DNA of 64,000 bases from Aegilops tauschii subsp. strangulata (GCF_002575655.3 NC_053041.3:304329554-304393553), one strand, 5' to 3'. Positions 21,007 through 33,496 are shown, counted from the stretch's first letter. Notes: generated by a model not told the origin, from the sequence alone. Translations and numbers: made by a program.

Positions 21007-21740
21007 TGGTCCCTAAGTAGCCAAAACACCTTAGGAGACTCGAATCACAACTCAAACAACCACTAATGCTGTAGGGAACAAATTGGGTTAGGTTGCGGAA
21101 GTCGGTGGTGGTTATGCGGATGATATGGTAGAAGCCCTAGGCAAAGATGCCAAAGTTCCAAAAACTTGATGGAGTCAAATGGTTATGTAACCTATCTAGA
21201 TGGATAGAGGATGTCAATAGCTACTCAACGAGATAAAGAACGTCAAAAACGGACTCCGGATGAATTAGTTATGCACAAAACGGTGAAACGGGGACATCCG
21301 GGGCTCGGGCCGGATTTCCGGGACCTGATGTCGAGAACCGCGCGCGAAATTGCGCTCCAGGAGCCGGATGTCCGAGCCATGGGCCGGATGTCCTGGGGCC
21401 AGATGTCCGGGGCTACGGCCCGGATGTCCGGGCTCCAAATCCGAGGATGAACTCGAGGAACTCAATTTTGGGGGCGGAAATTGATGATTTCAAGGGCAAA
21501 ATTGCGGAGATTTCGTGGATGGAAAGTGGGGAAACTTGGGGAAAAGCTAGATCTACTCAAGACACAACAAATCCATGGATCAAATCCAACAAAACATCAT
21601 CGCACCAACAAATCACAAAAAAATTGGGGGCTATTTTTGGTGGGGAATTTTCGAATTTGGGACAAAATCAAAAAAACTAGGCTAGAAAACACAACGGGGA
21701 GGCTCCGAAATCGTGATCAACGTGGCTCATGATACCAAGA
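21007..21740 (-). mobile_element. Partial internal domain of an antisense LTR retrotransposon
   Basis: Immediately left of the LTR at 21741, the minus strand reads TTGGTATCATGAGC, close to a primer-binding site for initiator tRNA-Met (TGGTATCAGAGC consensus). The remaining ~730 bp is leader-like with several CCGGATGTCC units. No protein domain is visible. The element is cut off by the CACTA fragment boundary at 21006. Confidence 0.55.
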
Positions 21741-22737
21741 TGATGTAGGGCGGAACCCTAGGTGGCCGATCTTTCCCGAAAGGAGCGGATCCCTACGAAG
21801 ATCATGATGAACACGAGGGGAAACACGAGGGGAAACACGAGGGGAACATGAGAGAAATCACTCAACCAACAAGAATAGATCACACATGCGCTAGGTCGAT
21901 GAACACAAAGGTAAGATACAAGATCCAAATCTAACAAAGGACGATACAAGAGGTAACCGGTTCTTTTCCGTAAGGAGGTCTTGATAGGGGTCTTCTCCGT
22001 GAGGAGGTCTTTAATCCAAGGTGGATCTTCTCCGAAGAGGGGCCGCGGTCTCTCTTGTGGAGTAGATTCGTAATGGATGAGCAAAGCTCTATCTCTAAAT
22101 GAGCTAATCCTTTGCTAACCCTAAAACATAGGTGGAGGGGGATTATATATAGTCTAAGGGGCGAAGGGGTACATGGGCTTTCGGCCCGGATACACTGCAT
22201 GCAGGCAGGAGGGGCCGGATGTCTGGGCGACGGGCTGGATGTCCGAGCTTTCCTGAGACGCCGGATGTCCAGGCGCTGGGCCGGATGTCCGGGCTGGCGA
22301 GATCCAGCTTCTGGACGTTCTGTGATGGGCGCCGGATTTCCGGGCTGGTGCCGGATGTCCGGGCTTGCGGGAGGGGCCGGATGTCCGGGGCCTGGCCGGA
22401 TGTCCGGGCCCTGTAGCACTTCGGTTGCTGGGCTGCTGCTGTGGTTGACATCTTCGGGGGCCGGATGTCCGGGCCAGGGCCGGATGTCCGGGGCCTGTAG
22501 ACTTTCTCTGGTTCCACTCGTCGTGCTCCTTCATCCTTGTACTTGGGGACTTGTCCATCATTCCGAGCATCTCCGAGAGGGTCTCCTTGGTACCTAGGCA
22601 TGTGTAGTGTCCTTGCATTAGGTAGCAACCATGTCTCACATGAATGGAAAGGAGAAGCATTTAGTAGCGGGTTCACCTTAGGTCCAATGGCGTAGGCTCG
22701 AGTGTACATGGGGATGATCGTAGGATACTCCGCATCA
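21741..22737 (-). mobile_element. LTR, 997 bp, minus orientation
   Basis: It starts TGATG and ends CATCA, giving proper TG...CA inverted termini. A minus-strand TATATATAA box lies at 22143-22151 and a PBS-like sequence adjoins its left edge, so the LTR reads leftward. It contains a GACACGAGGGGAAAC-type 14-bp triplet at about 21811-21846 and many CCGGATGTCCGGGC units at 22200-22500. No second LTR of this family is found in the window. Confidence 0.65.
22205..22500. repeat. Dispersed 14-bp CCGGATGTCCGGGC minisatellite
   Basis: About ten copies of CCGGATGTCCGGG and close variants occur at irregular spacing here, and about five more at 21290-21440 in the internal part of the same element. The unit is nearly palindromic at its core. 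Reading frames across it give PDIRP/HPA-type repeats on the minus strand but are not credible genes. Confidence 0.85.
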
Positions 22738-22930
22738 GGAAGCCTCCCTTGCCGGGCAGGAGGGCCCGGCCGGGTCGAGGTTACACTTGACAGACAAGAC
22801 CAGCTTGCCCCAGCAAGGCTACAGGGGCTGTCATGCTTAGAACGTGCCAGGCTCCTTGTCGACAGACCTTCACCAAGGCGCCACCGCTCCACCTCATCAT
22901 ACCCAAGTCATTAATCAGTGCAGTGTCAAG
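22738..22930. other. Unassigned GC-rich transposon-like fragment
   Basis: Between the antisense LTR and the next LTR, this 193-bp piece (GCCGGGCAGGAGGGCCCGGCC...) looks like part of another repeat but has no recognisable boundary. Its last five bases (TCAAG) would be the left target-site copy of the following element. Confidence 0.3.
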
Positions 22931-24348
22931 TGATATGTCCATTTTGCATCATGTTTTCTTACTGTTATTTATAATGCTTTTATGCATAATAATGCTTTAT
23001 GGAGTAATTCTAATGCCTTTTCTCTCATAATATGCAAGGTTTACACAAAGAGGGAGAATGCAGGCAGCTATAATTCTGGACCTGAAAAAGTACGTCAGAG
23101 TTACCTATTCTCCACAACTCCAAATGAGCTGAAAATTTACGGAGAATTATTTTGGAATATATGAAAAATACTGGAGCAAATAACTACAGGAGGGGGCCCA
23201 CCTGGAGACCATAAGACACCAGGGCGCGCCAGGCCCCCTAGGCGTGCCCTGGTGGGTTTGGGTCAGCCCAGCCCACCTCCGGTGCCCATCTTCTGGTATA
23301 TAAGTCATTTTGACCTAGAAAAAAATAAGGAGTGGACTTTCGGGATGGAGCCCCACCGTCTCAAGGAGGAACTTGGGCAGGAGCACTTTTGCCCTCCAGC
23401 GGAGCAATTCCTTCCGGGGAACTTCCCTCCCGGAGGGGAAAATCGAAGCCATCGTCATCACCAACAAACCTCTCATCTTTGGGAGGCCAATATCCATCAA
23501 CATCTTTCCTCTCAAACCCTAGTTCATCTCTCATGTTCAATCTTTGTACCAGAATCTAAGATTGGTACATGTGGGTGACTAGTAGTGTTGATTACATCTT
23601 GTAGTTGATTACTATATGGGTTATTTGGTGGAAGATTATATGTTCAGATCCATTATGCTATTTAATACCCCTCCGATCTTGAGCATGATTATCATTTGTG
23701 AATAGTTACTTTTGTTCTTGAGGTCACGGGAGAAGTCATGTTGCAAGTAATCATGTGAACTTGATATGTGTTCGATATTTTGATGATATGTATGTTCTGA
23801 TTCCCTTAGTGGTGTCATGTGAACATCGACTACATGGCACTTCACCATCTTTTGGCCTAACGGAATGCATTGTGGAGTAGTTATTAGATGATGGGTTGCT
23901 AGAGTGACAGAAGCTTAAACCCTAGTTTATGCGCTACTTTGTAAGGGGCCGATTTGGATCCAAATGTTTAATGCTATGGTTATATTTTATCTTTTTCTTG
24001 TAGTTGCGGATGCTTGCAAGGGGGTTAATCATAAGTGGGAGGTTTGTTCAAATAAGAACAACACCCATGCATCGGTCTACCCACATATCAAATTATCAAA
24101 GTCGCGAACGCGAATCAAACCAACATGATGAAAATGACTAGATGAAATTCCCGTGTGCCCTCAGGAACAGTTTGCTTATTATAAGAGATCGTTTGGCCTG
24201 TCCTTTGCCACAAAAGGATTGGGCTACCTTGCTGCACTTTATTTACCATTACGTTAATTGTCCGTTACAAGTTATCTTGCTAACAAACTACCTATTACCG
24301 ACTATTTCAGTGTTTGCAGAAAATACCTTGCTGAAAACCATTTATCAT
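22931..24348 (+). mobile_element. First LTR of the Athila-lineage element
   Basis: It begins TGATATGTCCATTTTGCATC and aligns along its length with the LTR at 41120-42638. A TATA box (TATATAAG, 23297-23304) lies about 370 bp in. The last ~88 bp present in the other LTR, including its CA end, are missing here. The junction runs from TTTATCATTT straight into a mutated primer-binding site (TGTCATCGTTGCCGGGG). The family is Sabrina/WHAM-type by memory. Confidence 0.8.
23297..23304 (+). promoter_or_regulatory. LTR promoter TATA box
   Basis: TATATAAG in the first Athila-type LTR, at the same place as TATATAGG (41486-41493) in the second. It sits ahead of the LTR R region. Confidence 0.6.
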
Positions 24349-24352
24349 TTTC

Positions 24353-24370
24353 TGTCATCGTTGCCGGGGA
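24353..24370 (+). other. Mutated primer-binding site
   Basis: Reads TGTCATCGTTGCCGGGGA. The intact sites at 54998 and 42650 start TGGCGCCGTTGC, complementary to the 3' end of plant tRNA-Asp. The substituted GTCATC would weaken priming. Confidence 0.55.
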
Positions 24371-24434
24371 GTGAAGAGTTGTTGGTAAGGAAAAAAATTA
24401 TACTATGTGCTGAAATTTATTGTCACTTGCTACT

Positions 24435-24827
24435 ATGGAAAACCATCCCTTGAGGCGTTTGTTCGAGGTATCTTCACCTCGATCGGAAGCACAATTAGTT
24501 GCCCCTCAACCTACTGCACCTAGTGAAAATATTGGTTATGAAATTCCTTCGGGTATGATAGAAGAACTGCTAGCTAATCCTTATGCAGGAGATGGAACAG
24601 AACATCCTGGTATGCACTCGATCTATGTGGATGAAATTTGTGGATTATTTAAGCTTGCAGGTTTACCCGGAGATGAAGCTAAGAAGAAGGTTTTCCCTTT
24701 ATCATTGAAGGTAAAATCATTGACATGGTATAGGCTATGCGATGATATTGGATCTTGGAACTAGAATCCATTGAAATTGGAATTTGACCAAAGAATTTAT
24801 CCTATGCATCTAGTTCATCGTGATCAG

Positions 24828-24864
<37 letters not shown>

Positions 24865-25376
24865 TTTTGGCCTCGTGAAGGAGAAAGTATCGGTCTAGCT
24901 TGGGGGAGGCTTAAGTGAGTGTTATATTCATGCCCCAATCATGAGCTTTCAAGAGAGAAAAATATTCAGAATTTTTATGCTCGGCTTTCTCATGATGATC
25001 AATCCATGCTCGATACTTCTTGTGCTGGTTCTTTTACGATGAAGACTATTGAATTCAAGTGGGATCTCTTGGAAAGAATTAAATGCAACTCTGAAGATTT
25101 GGAACTCGGCGAAGGTAAAGAGTCAGGTATTAAGGTGGAGTTTGATTGTATTAAATCTTTTATGAATACCGATGCTTTTCACAAGTTTAGCACTAAATAT
25201 GGACTTGACTCTGAGATAGTAGCCTCTTTTTGCGAATCATTTGATAATCATGTTGATCTCCCTAAGGAGAAGTGGTTTAAATATCATCCCCTTATTAAAG
25301 AATAAATTAAAGAACCGGTTATAGCTAAAGATGAAACTATTATCTACAATGTTGATCCAGTTGTTCCCACTGCTTA
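24435..25376 (+). pseudogene. Athila-lineage gag, decayed, split by the CACTA
   Basis: The frame starts MENHPLRRLFEVSS at 24435 and matches the copy at 42744 through the gag core (FPLSLK.KSLTWYRLCDDIG). It is broken by a stop at about 24762, an expanded (TA)n at 24829-24862 that shifts frame, and a stop before SVLYSCPNHELS. It then continues as 24919-25305. Gag forms the retroelement particle in the cytoplasm. A TAA at 25303-25305 ends the last open part. The sequence is then interrupted at 25376 by the 10.6-kb CACTA and resumes at 36020. Confidence 0.8.
24829..24862. repeat. (TA)n microsatellite in gag
   Basis: About 17 TA units stand where the homologous copy at 43141-43150 has only a few. 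The expansion lies within the gag frame and disrupts it. Confidence 0.9.
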
Positions 25377-25389
25377 CACTACAGGAATC

Positions 25390-25925
25390 AGCTATTTTGC
25401 CGTCTGCCACGGCGGACGGCAAAGGCATGAACGGTGGACGGCAAAGGCCTTTGCCGTCAGCCGCGGAAGGCAAAAGGCTCTGGCAAAGTAGGCTACGGTA
25501 AACAGCTACTTTGCCATCTGCTTCCTGGCGGCTGACGGCAAAGGCCCTTTGCCGTCTACCGCGGACGGCAAAGAGAGCGGACGGCAATAATTGTGCTCTC
25601 AGTCCATTAAGTGGCTAACGGCAGGCCTTTGCCGCCACGGACGGCAAACTTTCTAGTTCCTTTGCCGTCTGCCAGCGGACGGCAATCTTTCTAGTGTCTT
25701 TGCCGTCCGCCGTATGATGTCATCTACACGTCACTACATGGCAGGCCTTTGCCGTCCGCCGCTGACGGCAAACTCGTTTACTCTTTGCCGTCTGCCACTG
25801 TAGGCAAACTGACCAAATGGGTCAGCTCCCAGGAAGCACAGCTGGATGCCACGTGTCTTCTTTGCCGTCCGCGGCAGACGGCAAAGAGCCCGTTGCCGTC
25901 GGTGGCAGACGACAAAGAGCATGCA
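25390..25925. repeat. Left subterminal TTTGCCGTC repeats of the CACTA
   Basis: Some fifteen copies of TTTGCCGTC(T/C)GCC or its complement GGCGGACGGCAAAG lie in both orientations. CACTA subterminal repeats are known binding sites for the TNPA-type protein; that role here is inferred. Confidence 0.85.
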
Positions 25926-26389
25926 TATTGGCTCTTTTTTCTGTTTTTTATTAAATCCAACAATTTTCATCACAAATATATATGACATATATAGATATAT
26001 TTCAGAAGGCCATTACAGAGCAAACATATAAGATATCCAACACATAACTTCATCATATATGCATAGTTCCATCCAACCATATATATTACATGCATAGTTC
26101 CATCATACATAGCAAGTTCAACATAGAGGCATCCAACCATATATATTACAATAGTTTCATCCAACGATACATGCATAGTTCAATGATACAAAAGAAACAG
26201 AGAAAGGGATAAGGAGCACTCCATCTATGCAAGCTTTCGTCAAGTGAATGAAATCTGCAAAATGAAAAATAAGAAAGTTAGAAATAGGTGACTAGAATAA
26301 GAAGACTAGAACAAGAAGAGTAGAACAAGAAGAAGACTAGAACAAGAAGAGTAGAACAAGAAGAAGACTAGAACAAGAAGAGTATGTCA
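25926..26389. repeat. AT-rich short repeats at the CACTA left side
   Basis: CATAGTTCCATCCAACCATA-like units recur at about 26060-26190. A 28-bp unit containing GACTAGAACAAGAAGAGTAG is repeated at 26300-26385. There is no gene. This is downstream sequence of the minus-strand genes. Confidence 0.7.
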
Positions 26390-27115
26390 TTTATGAGCTA
26401 ACTTACGTGAAATGGATCATTGATGAGCTAACTAAGTTGAAATGGGTCGTTTATGAGCTAGCTAAGGTGAAATGGATCATTTATGAGCTAACTTAGTTGA
26501 AATGGGTCGTTTATGAGCTAACTAAGGTCAAATGGATCGTTTTTGAGGTAACTAAGGTGAAATGGATCGTTTTTTAGCTCACTTAGGTGAAATGGATCAT
26601 TTATGAGCTAACTTAGTTGAAATGGATCGTTTTTTAGCTAACTTAGGTGAAATGGATCATTTATGAGCTAATTTAGTTGAAATGGTTCTTTTTGAGCTAA
26701 CTTAGGTGAAATGGATCATTTAAGAGCTAATTTAGGTGAAATGGATCATTTTTTAGCTAACTTGGTGAAATGGATCGTTTATGAGCTAAATTAATTGAAA
26801 TGGATCGTTTATGAGATAACCTAGGTAAGATGTGTCATTTTGGAGTTAACCTAGGTGAAATGGGTCATTTTAAAGCTAACGTAGGTAAAATGGATCATTT
26901 AGGAGCTAATCTAGGTAAAATGGGTCATTTTTTAGCTAACTTGGATGAACTGGATCATTTATAAGCTAACCTAGGTAAAATGGGTCATTTTAGAGCTAAC
27001 TTAGGTAAAATGGATCGTTTATGAGCTAACTAAGCTAATTATGCAATTTTTGACATAAGTAAGCTAAGTACAGATCGTTTTAGAGCTAACTTAGGTAAAA
27101 TGGATGGTTTTGGAG
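26390..27115. repeat. ~30-bp tandem array, about 24 copies
   Basis: Units of TGAAATGGATCATTTATGAG plus CTAACTTAG(G/T), with a period of 29-31 bp, run with gradual divergence towards the right. The array lies downstream of the second CACTA gene's stop (27242) and may be part of its 3' untranslated transcript. Confidence 0.85.
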
Positions 27116-27241
27116 GTCAGTAAGCTTATTAAGTCATTTTGGAGGAGAAGAAGCTAAGTCTAGGTCATTATGGTAAGCATTGGAGGAAATAAAGCTAAGT
27201 CTAGGTCTTTATGCATATGTTAAGCAAAACACTAGATAAAC

Positions 27242-29698
27242 TTACCAAGATCCAGGAGGTGTAGGAGCGGGCTGGCTCGTGTCGGTAGCTAGAGAAGGAT
27301 CGTGCGATGCTTGTCTGGAGTTACGCTGCACCAAAGATCATTTCCAATGTCTTGTTAGCATGATGACACTCAAATGTTAAGACTAGCAAGTAATGTCCAT
27401 TCAAATTAAACTCACCGTGGTCCCAGGAGCAATCACTGGCATCGGCGGAGCCGTCTGACCGGTCTTCTCGCACACAGACTGCACATTTGGTTTTGACGAC
27501 TCTGTCATACTAGTTAGTAATGAGACAAACACTACATGAATGTTTTGGCTAATCTACAGATGAAACTTACCAAAAGGAGCTCGTACATGGCCCTTGCCTG
27601 CATGTCATTCCGTGCCCTCTCCTCCTCCATCATCTTTGTCGTCCTCTCCTCCAACTCCCGCTGCCTCTCCGCCGCCTCCGCCAGAAGTTTCTCCGTTCTA
27701 TCTCTCTCACTCTATATAGCAGCCTGCAACACCACTCACATGACCATTTGTAATCATTGATGGAAGCGCACACAATGTAATGGAGAAAGATAACTGAGTA
27801 CGTATCACTAACCTTGATGGCGAGTTGCACTGGCCGTTCACGAGGCCTTATGTCAGGAGCGGAGCTCGACTGGCGCGCCTTGATCTCCGGGAGAGTGCTA
27901 GGACAACGGATAAGTCCATCTCCAATGGCTATGGAGCCATGGGATCTCCCGCCACCAGATATCATCACCAGCTCTGGATCAATGGGACCCTGGCTCGGGT
28001 TAAAGTCCTCCCCTTTCCTCGCCTTCCCCTCATCTCTATATCTCACGAGCTTGTTGTGGGAGGAGATGTTGGTGAAGTTGTTTGCATCATCGAGGTCAGA
28101 CTGAGAGAAAGCCTTGACTTTCTTGAAAGAGGCAGTGTGGGCCATGGCATACAGGTCGTACACATCTGGCACCTTATCCACCTTATTGTGGCGTGCCTGA
28201 AAGAGAGAAACAATGTAAATTAGTAATTAAAGGGCTCAAGCTAGCATGATGAATGAATTGCATGAATCATGAAGCAAACCACATACCCAGTTGCGCCCGA
28301 ACTGATATAAGTTGGAGATGCCTTGATGGTGTGGCACATCTTCCATTTGGGCACGTTTGTCCTTGGCCTCGTTGTGGAGGGCTAGCCATTCTTTTGAGCA
28401 CCACTCATCGACCAACACCTCCCAACAATCCATCCGATCCGCACACCATCTCGGAGGCGCCTAAGTTAGCAAATAGAAACTTGAGCGCTACGGCTAAGAA
28501 TTACTAAATGAAGGAACTGAAGTAGAAGGCCTTAAGAATTACCTTCATGTACTGCTCCTTACTCAGGAACTTATCGCGGCACGCCGGCTTGGTCTTCTTG
28601 ATACCACGCAAGGCGTAGTACTCTCGAACAGCCTGCACCCGAGCCTCGTGCCGTAAGTTCTGGAGTAGGCGCTTGCAGACGTTCTCGATAACATGTGCCG
28701 CGTCCTCCTCGTATCCCTCCTCACACCTGTAGAATGTCTGCAATCAAATGAGACAATATTGATTAGTACAATTAATAACTAGCTAGTTGAAGATTTTTAA
28801 ATGTGTAAAGGACAAATTACCCAAAACTTTCTGATCACCATGTCTTCCCTCGTGTCGCACACGACACCGTTGATAATCTCATCCGACGGGGCCGGGGCAG
28901 CCACGTAGTGCTCCCAGCTCAATCCAAGCTCTGGAAGCCTACCCTCACCAGGCAACGTGACAAACCCCGGGATGTTTTGCCGGCAAAGAACTCCAAGGAC
29001 GGAGTTGGGCCGGCGGACACTATGATGGTGGTCCCAACCCCTCCAGCATGACAAGGCCAACGCATTAGTTATTTGAAGAAACGTGAATGCAGAAGGTACA
29101 AAAATATTAAATGCACTTACCTACCTCTCCCCATCAGGGAAAATCAACCACCTCTGCTCCCGGGTCGCCGGCACGGACGGGAGTCGTATAGCACCACGCT
29201 GGTAGACGGTGCCCCCTCCTCCTCAAGATCAGTCGGCTCCCCGCCATCATCAGCATGGCCACTCGGCTCCTCGGGCTGATCCGGCCAGGTACCCCATCCA
29301 GACGTATGCTCCTCCGGGGTCTCATGGGCCGAACTCTCGTGGGCCGAAGGCTAGTCGACCCGAGGCTCGTGGGCCCAAGACCCGTGGACCGGAGTCCGTG
29401 TAGCCTCCTCCTCGGATGAGTCCACCCTAGCAGTCACGTGCTCGGGTGAAACAGCTGGGGGTGGCGGCGAGGAAGGCGCCGTAGCAGTCACCCTACCTCC
29501 TCTCCCGCGACCACGTGCCCCACCTCCTCTCTTCCTACCTCGTCCCCTGCTGGGCACCGCGGTCGATGAAGAAGAGCCTGACGGTGTGGCCATACTGTCC
29601 AGCAATGCTCGGCGGAGAGGAGCGTCTGGAATGGAAGACCTCAGACCATGCGCCGACGAAGAAGGGGCCTTGGCGCGCTCCCGACCAGCGCCTACCAT
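27242..29698 (-). pseudogene. CACTA second gene (TNPA/Transposase_24-like), multi-exon, broken
   Basis: ATG at 29698 opens an RG-rich, Ser/Pro-rich N-terminus (RGRGRKRGGGARGRGRGG). Later exons at about 29044-28822, 28740-28550, 28441-28290, 28199-27812, 27724-27571, 27509-27414 and 27334-27242 are bounded by GT/AG signals. The central exons hold a W.V LVDEW...EWL pattern and conserved SNLYQFGRNW, typical of plant Ptta/En/Spm Transposase_24 domains. The 27.6-kb exon is a Glu/Arg-rich coiled coil. In CACTA elements the second product binds subterminal repeats (known for maize TNPA; inferred here). Defects are a TAG at 29351, a frameshift near 29170 just before REQRW, and a TAG in place of a likely CAG near 27713. 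Confidence 0.75.
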
Positions 29699-29894
29699 CT
29701 TTCAACACCTGCCATGACAAACAGTAAACGAAATTAGTACAACATAAAAAAAAGACTAACATGAATAATAATATGTGTATCACTTAAGTGTATCATCATC
29801 AAGTACAACATAAAAAAATTTAATACCTGACACTACTAATAATCTCGATCAGTATCATCAATAAATGCATAATCATCATCATCACTATAATCAA

Positions 29895-32800
29895 TTACGG
29901 GCTCATAGGGTTCAGTGGCATCAACATGTGGAAGGCCACCTTGACGTAATCGGTCAAGCAATGACAGGTCATCTGCAACAGTAACCTCTTCTTGTTCGGC
30001 TCTTCTTGTTCCTCCTCTGGGGTGATGTCGGATTCACTGTCGTTGTCTACTTCAATGTTTTGGGGTGAAGTATAGCAGTTCTTGAAACGCTTTTTGGAAA
30101 GACGTGTCTCTAGGAAGAATTCTCCTTCATATGTGTCTGGGTTAATGTGAGGTTCATAATCCTCTTCCTTTGGGGGAGATAGTCTAGCACGTGGCGGCAC
30201 TTCATAAACGACATCCCAACCTTTCAGATTTGGATTAGTTTGGCAGGCCCACGGTAGATAGAATACTTGGGTCGCCTGTTGAGCCGTAATATAGACATCA
30301 TGAACATCTAAATGGGTGCTTTGGTTGATTTCAACTAGCCCTATATGTTCATGAGTCCTTCTAGTCTCCTTTAGCTGAAACCAATAACATTTGAAGACTA
30401 CGACATTCGGTGGGTTTTCACCATAGAATAGAAGTTCATAAATTGCTTCAACTCTCCCATAATACTCGGTACCTCCTTCGCCGATAGCAGATACACAACA
30501 ATGTGTAGACTTTCGGTCGGCCATAGATAGCTCTTTGCCATAGGTACGAAAGCGATACCCGTTGATGTCGTATTTGTCAAATGAACGGACCTTATAGTCA
30601 AAACCATTAGCGACTTGTCTCAATTCGGCGTCCATAGACTCTGAATTAGCCTACAAGTTTAATATGAAAGGATTGTTGCATTACGCACAAATTAGCGAAT
30701 GAAACCGGGATAGCCGCCTACAAATTAGCCTAAAAGTCTAATAGAAATTACCGTTTGTTTGAACCAAGAGATGAAACCGGGATAGCCCCCTCCTTGCTTT
30801 GCGAGAAGCTCATACTCTTCGACAGAATCCTTTTGGATCACCGCTCCATACGAGAATAAGGCGACGTATCGACTGTATGAAATATCCAGGAATAAGAGCA
30901 GTTCAAAGGAAATAGAAGTTGTGAAACTATGTACCGAGAACTTACTCGATGTACGGCCGCACTTCTATCAGGTTGTTGAAGATATACAACGAAATGGTCC
31001 GCCATTGTTCGTTATCCAAAGATACTGGATTTGAAACACTGGCTGGTGCGAGATTCCCTTTGAATAGGCTGAGGTTGGATCCACCCTTTTTAGGGTCGTC
31101 AGCATTGTACCGAGGCTTCGGATTATGCAAATGACGATTTTTGGCTTCGTAGTGTGCTGTCACGAAGTTTGCCGCCTCCTCAGTGATGAATGCCTCAGCC
31201 ATCGATGCTTCAATTCTACATTTATTTTTACATTTTTGTCGAAGCGTCTTCTGCATCCTCTCAGTTGGGTAGCACCAACGATTTTGCACGGGCCCCCCAA
31301 TCTTGCCTCGGTCGGGAGATGCAAAATCAAATGTTGCATTGGATTAAAGAAGCCCGGTGGAAAGATCTTCTCTAACTTGCAGATCAACTCCGGCGCCAAC
31401 TCTTCCATTTCTTCTAGCACGCCAGGCGATAGTTCTTTCGCAGAAAGAACACGGAAGAAATAGCTGAGTTCTGCCAGTACTGGCCATTCATCCTCAGGGA
31501 TGAAGCCACGCAACATCACCGGCATTACCCGCTCAATCCATATGTGCCAATCATGACTCTTGAGACCAAATATCTTCAATTTATCAAGACTGGCTCCCCT
31601 CTGTAGATTCGCTGCATACCCATCGGGGAACATCAACTGCATTTTCACCCACAAGATAATTTCCCTCATAACTGGCCTTCCAAGATTGAACCATGCCTTT
31701 GGCTTCGTCCAGTTCTGCTTTCCTTTCGGTTCTTTCATGTTTTGTAACGGCCTATCACATAGCGCCTCCAGATCGACTCTAGCCTTAGTATTATCCTTTT
31801 ACTTCCCATCTATGTCGAACAATGTACCAAAAAGTGCCTTGGCGATATTCTTCTCAGTGTGCATCACGTCGATGTTGTGTGGGCAAAGGAGGTCTTTGAA
31901 GTAAGGCAGATCCCATAAGCATGTTTTGTGAGTCCAGGCGTGCTTAGAATTATATCCCTTGAAGTACCCAGGACGCTCTGGATCTGGCTCGAGAGCGTTT
32001 AACTGATCCAGGGTCTGTTGGCCTGTCAATGCAGGTGGTGCAGAGTTTTTGACAACTCTACCTCTGATGAAGTTCTTCTTGTCTTTCCTGAACTTATGGC
32101 GAGGATTCAGGAATTGTCTATGCATGTCGAAGCAAGAAAACTTGCGACCGGCCTGAAGCCAACGAAACTCAAGAGCTCCCTTGCATGTGGAGCACGGGAA
32201 CCTTCCATGCACACATCAGCCAACGAATAGCGCATGCGCCGGCAAGTCATGCGTCGAGTACATGTACCAGACACGCATTATGAAGTTCCGTTTGCTATAG
32301 GCGTCGTATGTCTTGAACCCATTATCCCAGGCTTCTTGCAATTCGTCCTTAAGCGGTTGCATGTACACATTCATATTTTTCCCCGGATAGTTGGGCCCTG
32401 GAATTATCAACGTCAGGAAAATGTTATTTCTTTGCATAATCTGTCCGGGGGGGGGATTGAGTGGAAAGACAAATACGGGCCAACAACTGTATTGGGCTGC
32501 CGTCATACCAAACACACTGAACCCATCCGTGCTGATGCCGACTCGAGGATGCCTCGGATCTGCCGCTTTGTCACCATGTAATTCATCAAACTTTTTCCAC
32601 GCAACACCATCCGATGTGTGTACAATCATCAGATTCCCATCTGCATCTAGTTCGGTTCTTTTGCCCGTTTTGTGCCATGTCATCTGCCTGGCCGTCTCTT
32701 CGACCATGAAAAGACGTTGAAGTCTTGGTACGATTGGCATATACCGAAGAACACTAACGGGGATTTTGGTCTGTGTCTTCTCACCCATACCGTTGTCTAC

Positions 32801-33496
32801 CACAACATACCTGGAAGACTTGCAAATGGGACAATAGTTCAAGTCCGCATAGTCAAGCCTAGACAAGACACATCCTTTCTCACAGGCACGTATCTTATCA
32901 TAGGGCATCTTCAGTGCACGGAGGATTTTGTCCGACTGGTACAGGTTTGCAGGCATTACATGGCCTTTGGGTAGAAAGCGTCCAAATACTGTCATCATTG
33001 CATCGTAGCATTCTCTACCCAAGTTGAACTGAGCCTTTAGAGCCATTACTTGTGAGATGGCATCCAACTGACAAAGCTCAGTGTGCTCACGGAGCGGACG
33101 TTTTGAAGACTCCAACATTTCATTGAAGGCCTTTGCAGATTCCTCCATCTCCTCGTCCGAATCCCGAGCATCATCAAAGTCTTGCACCATGTTTTCCATC
33201 CCGGTACCATGCTCGTCGGTGCGACGACGATCCACCTCAGCTCGGTCACGTTGGGCAGACTCACCATGAAATGTCCACACCGTATAATCGGGCGTAAAAC
33301 CACTCTTCTGCAGGTGTTTGCCCATTTCAGCCTCTGTCCTCTTTTCCCAATTGCCGCACCGTAAACAGGGGCACCAAGTTTTCCTCTGGCCATTTGCAAA
33401 TGCGGCTCGCACAAACCCCTTGGTTTTTGTGAACCATCCAGTGCTCCATTTGTTCTGACCAGTGTGACCGGTGTACATCCACGCACAATCACTCAT
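29895..33496 (-). pseudogene. CACTA transposase (TNPD/TNP2-type) with DUF4218 and DUF4216, broken
   Basis: The start MSDCAWMYTGHTGQNKWS at 33496 begins a transposase-associated domain with the CPCLRC motif (about residues 1-75). The TNP2 domain (Transposase_21) follows, with YMPIVPRLQRLF, GISTDGFSVFGM and DLPAHALFVG. DUF4218 (LICKLEKIFPPGFFN) comes next, and after introns at 30945-30873 and 30751-30652 a DUF4216 domain with NGYRFRTYGKE. Domain order is as in intact plant CACTA transposases. Defects are a TGA at 32216-32218 replacing the usual Trp after FVG, a TAA at 31799-31801 after DIDGK, and a one-base loss near 31286 after GGP. The enzyme would cut and rejoin CACTA ends in the nucleus; this copy cannot make it. 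Confidence 0.9.

Noticed and set aside
21931..22892. Minus-strand frames of 162-249 codons with PDIRP/GHPA repeats
   Set aside because: Produced by the 14-bp minisatellite in a non-coding LTR. Several frames are open at once.
26390..27115. CRISPR-like regular array
   Set aside because: Repeats are directly contiguous and diverge gradually, with no unique spacers, in a plant transposon.
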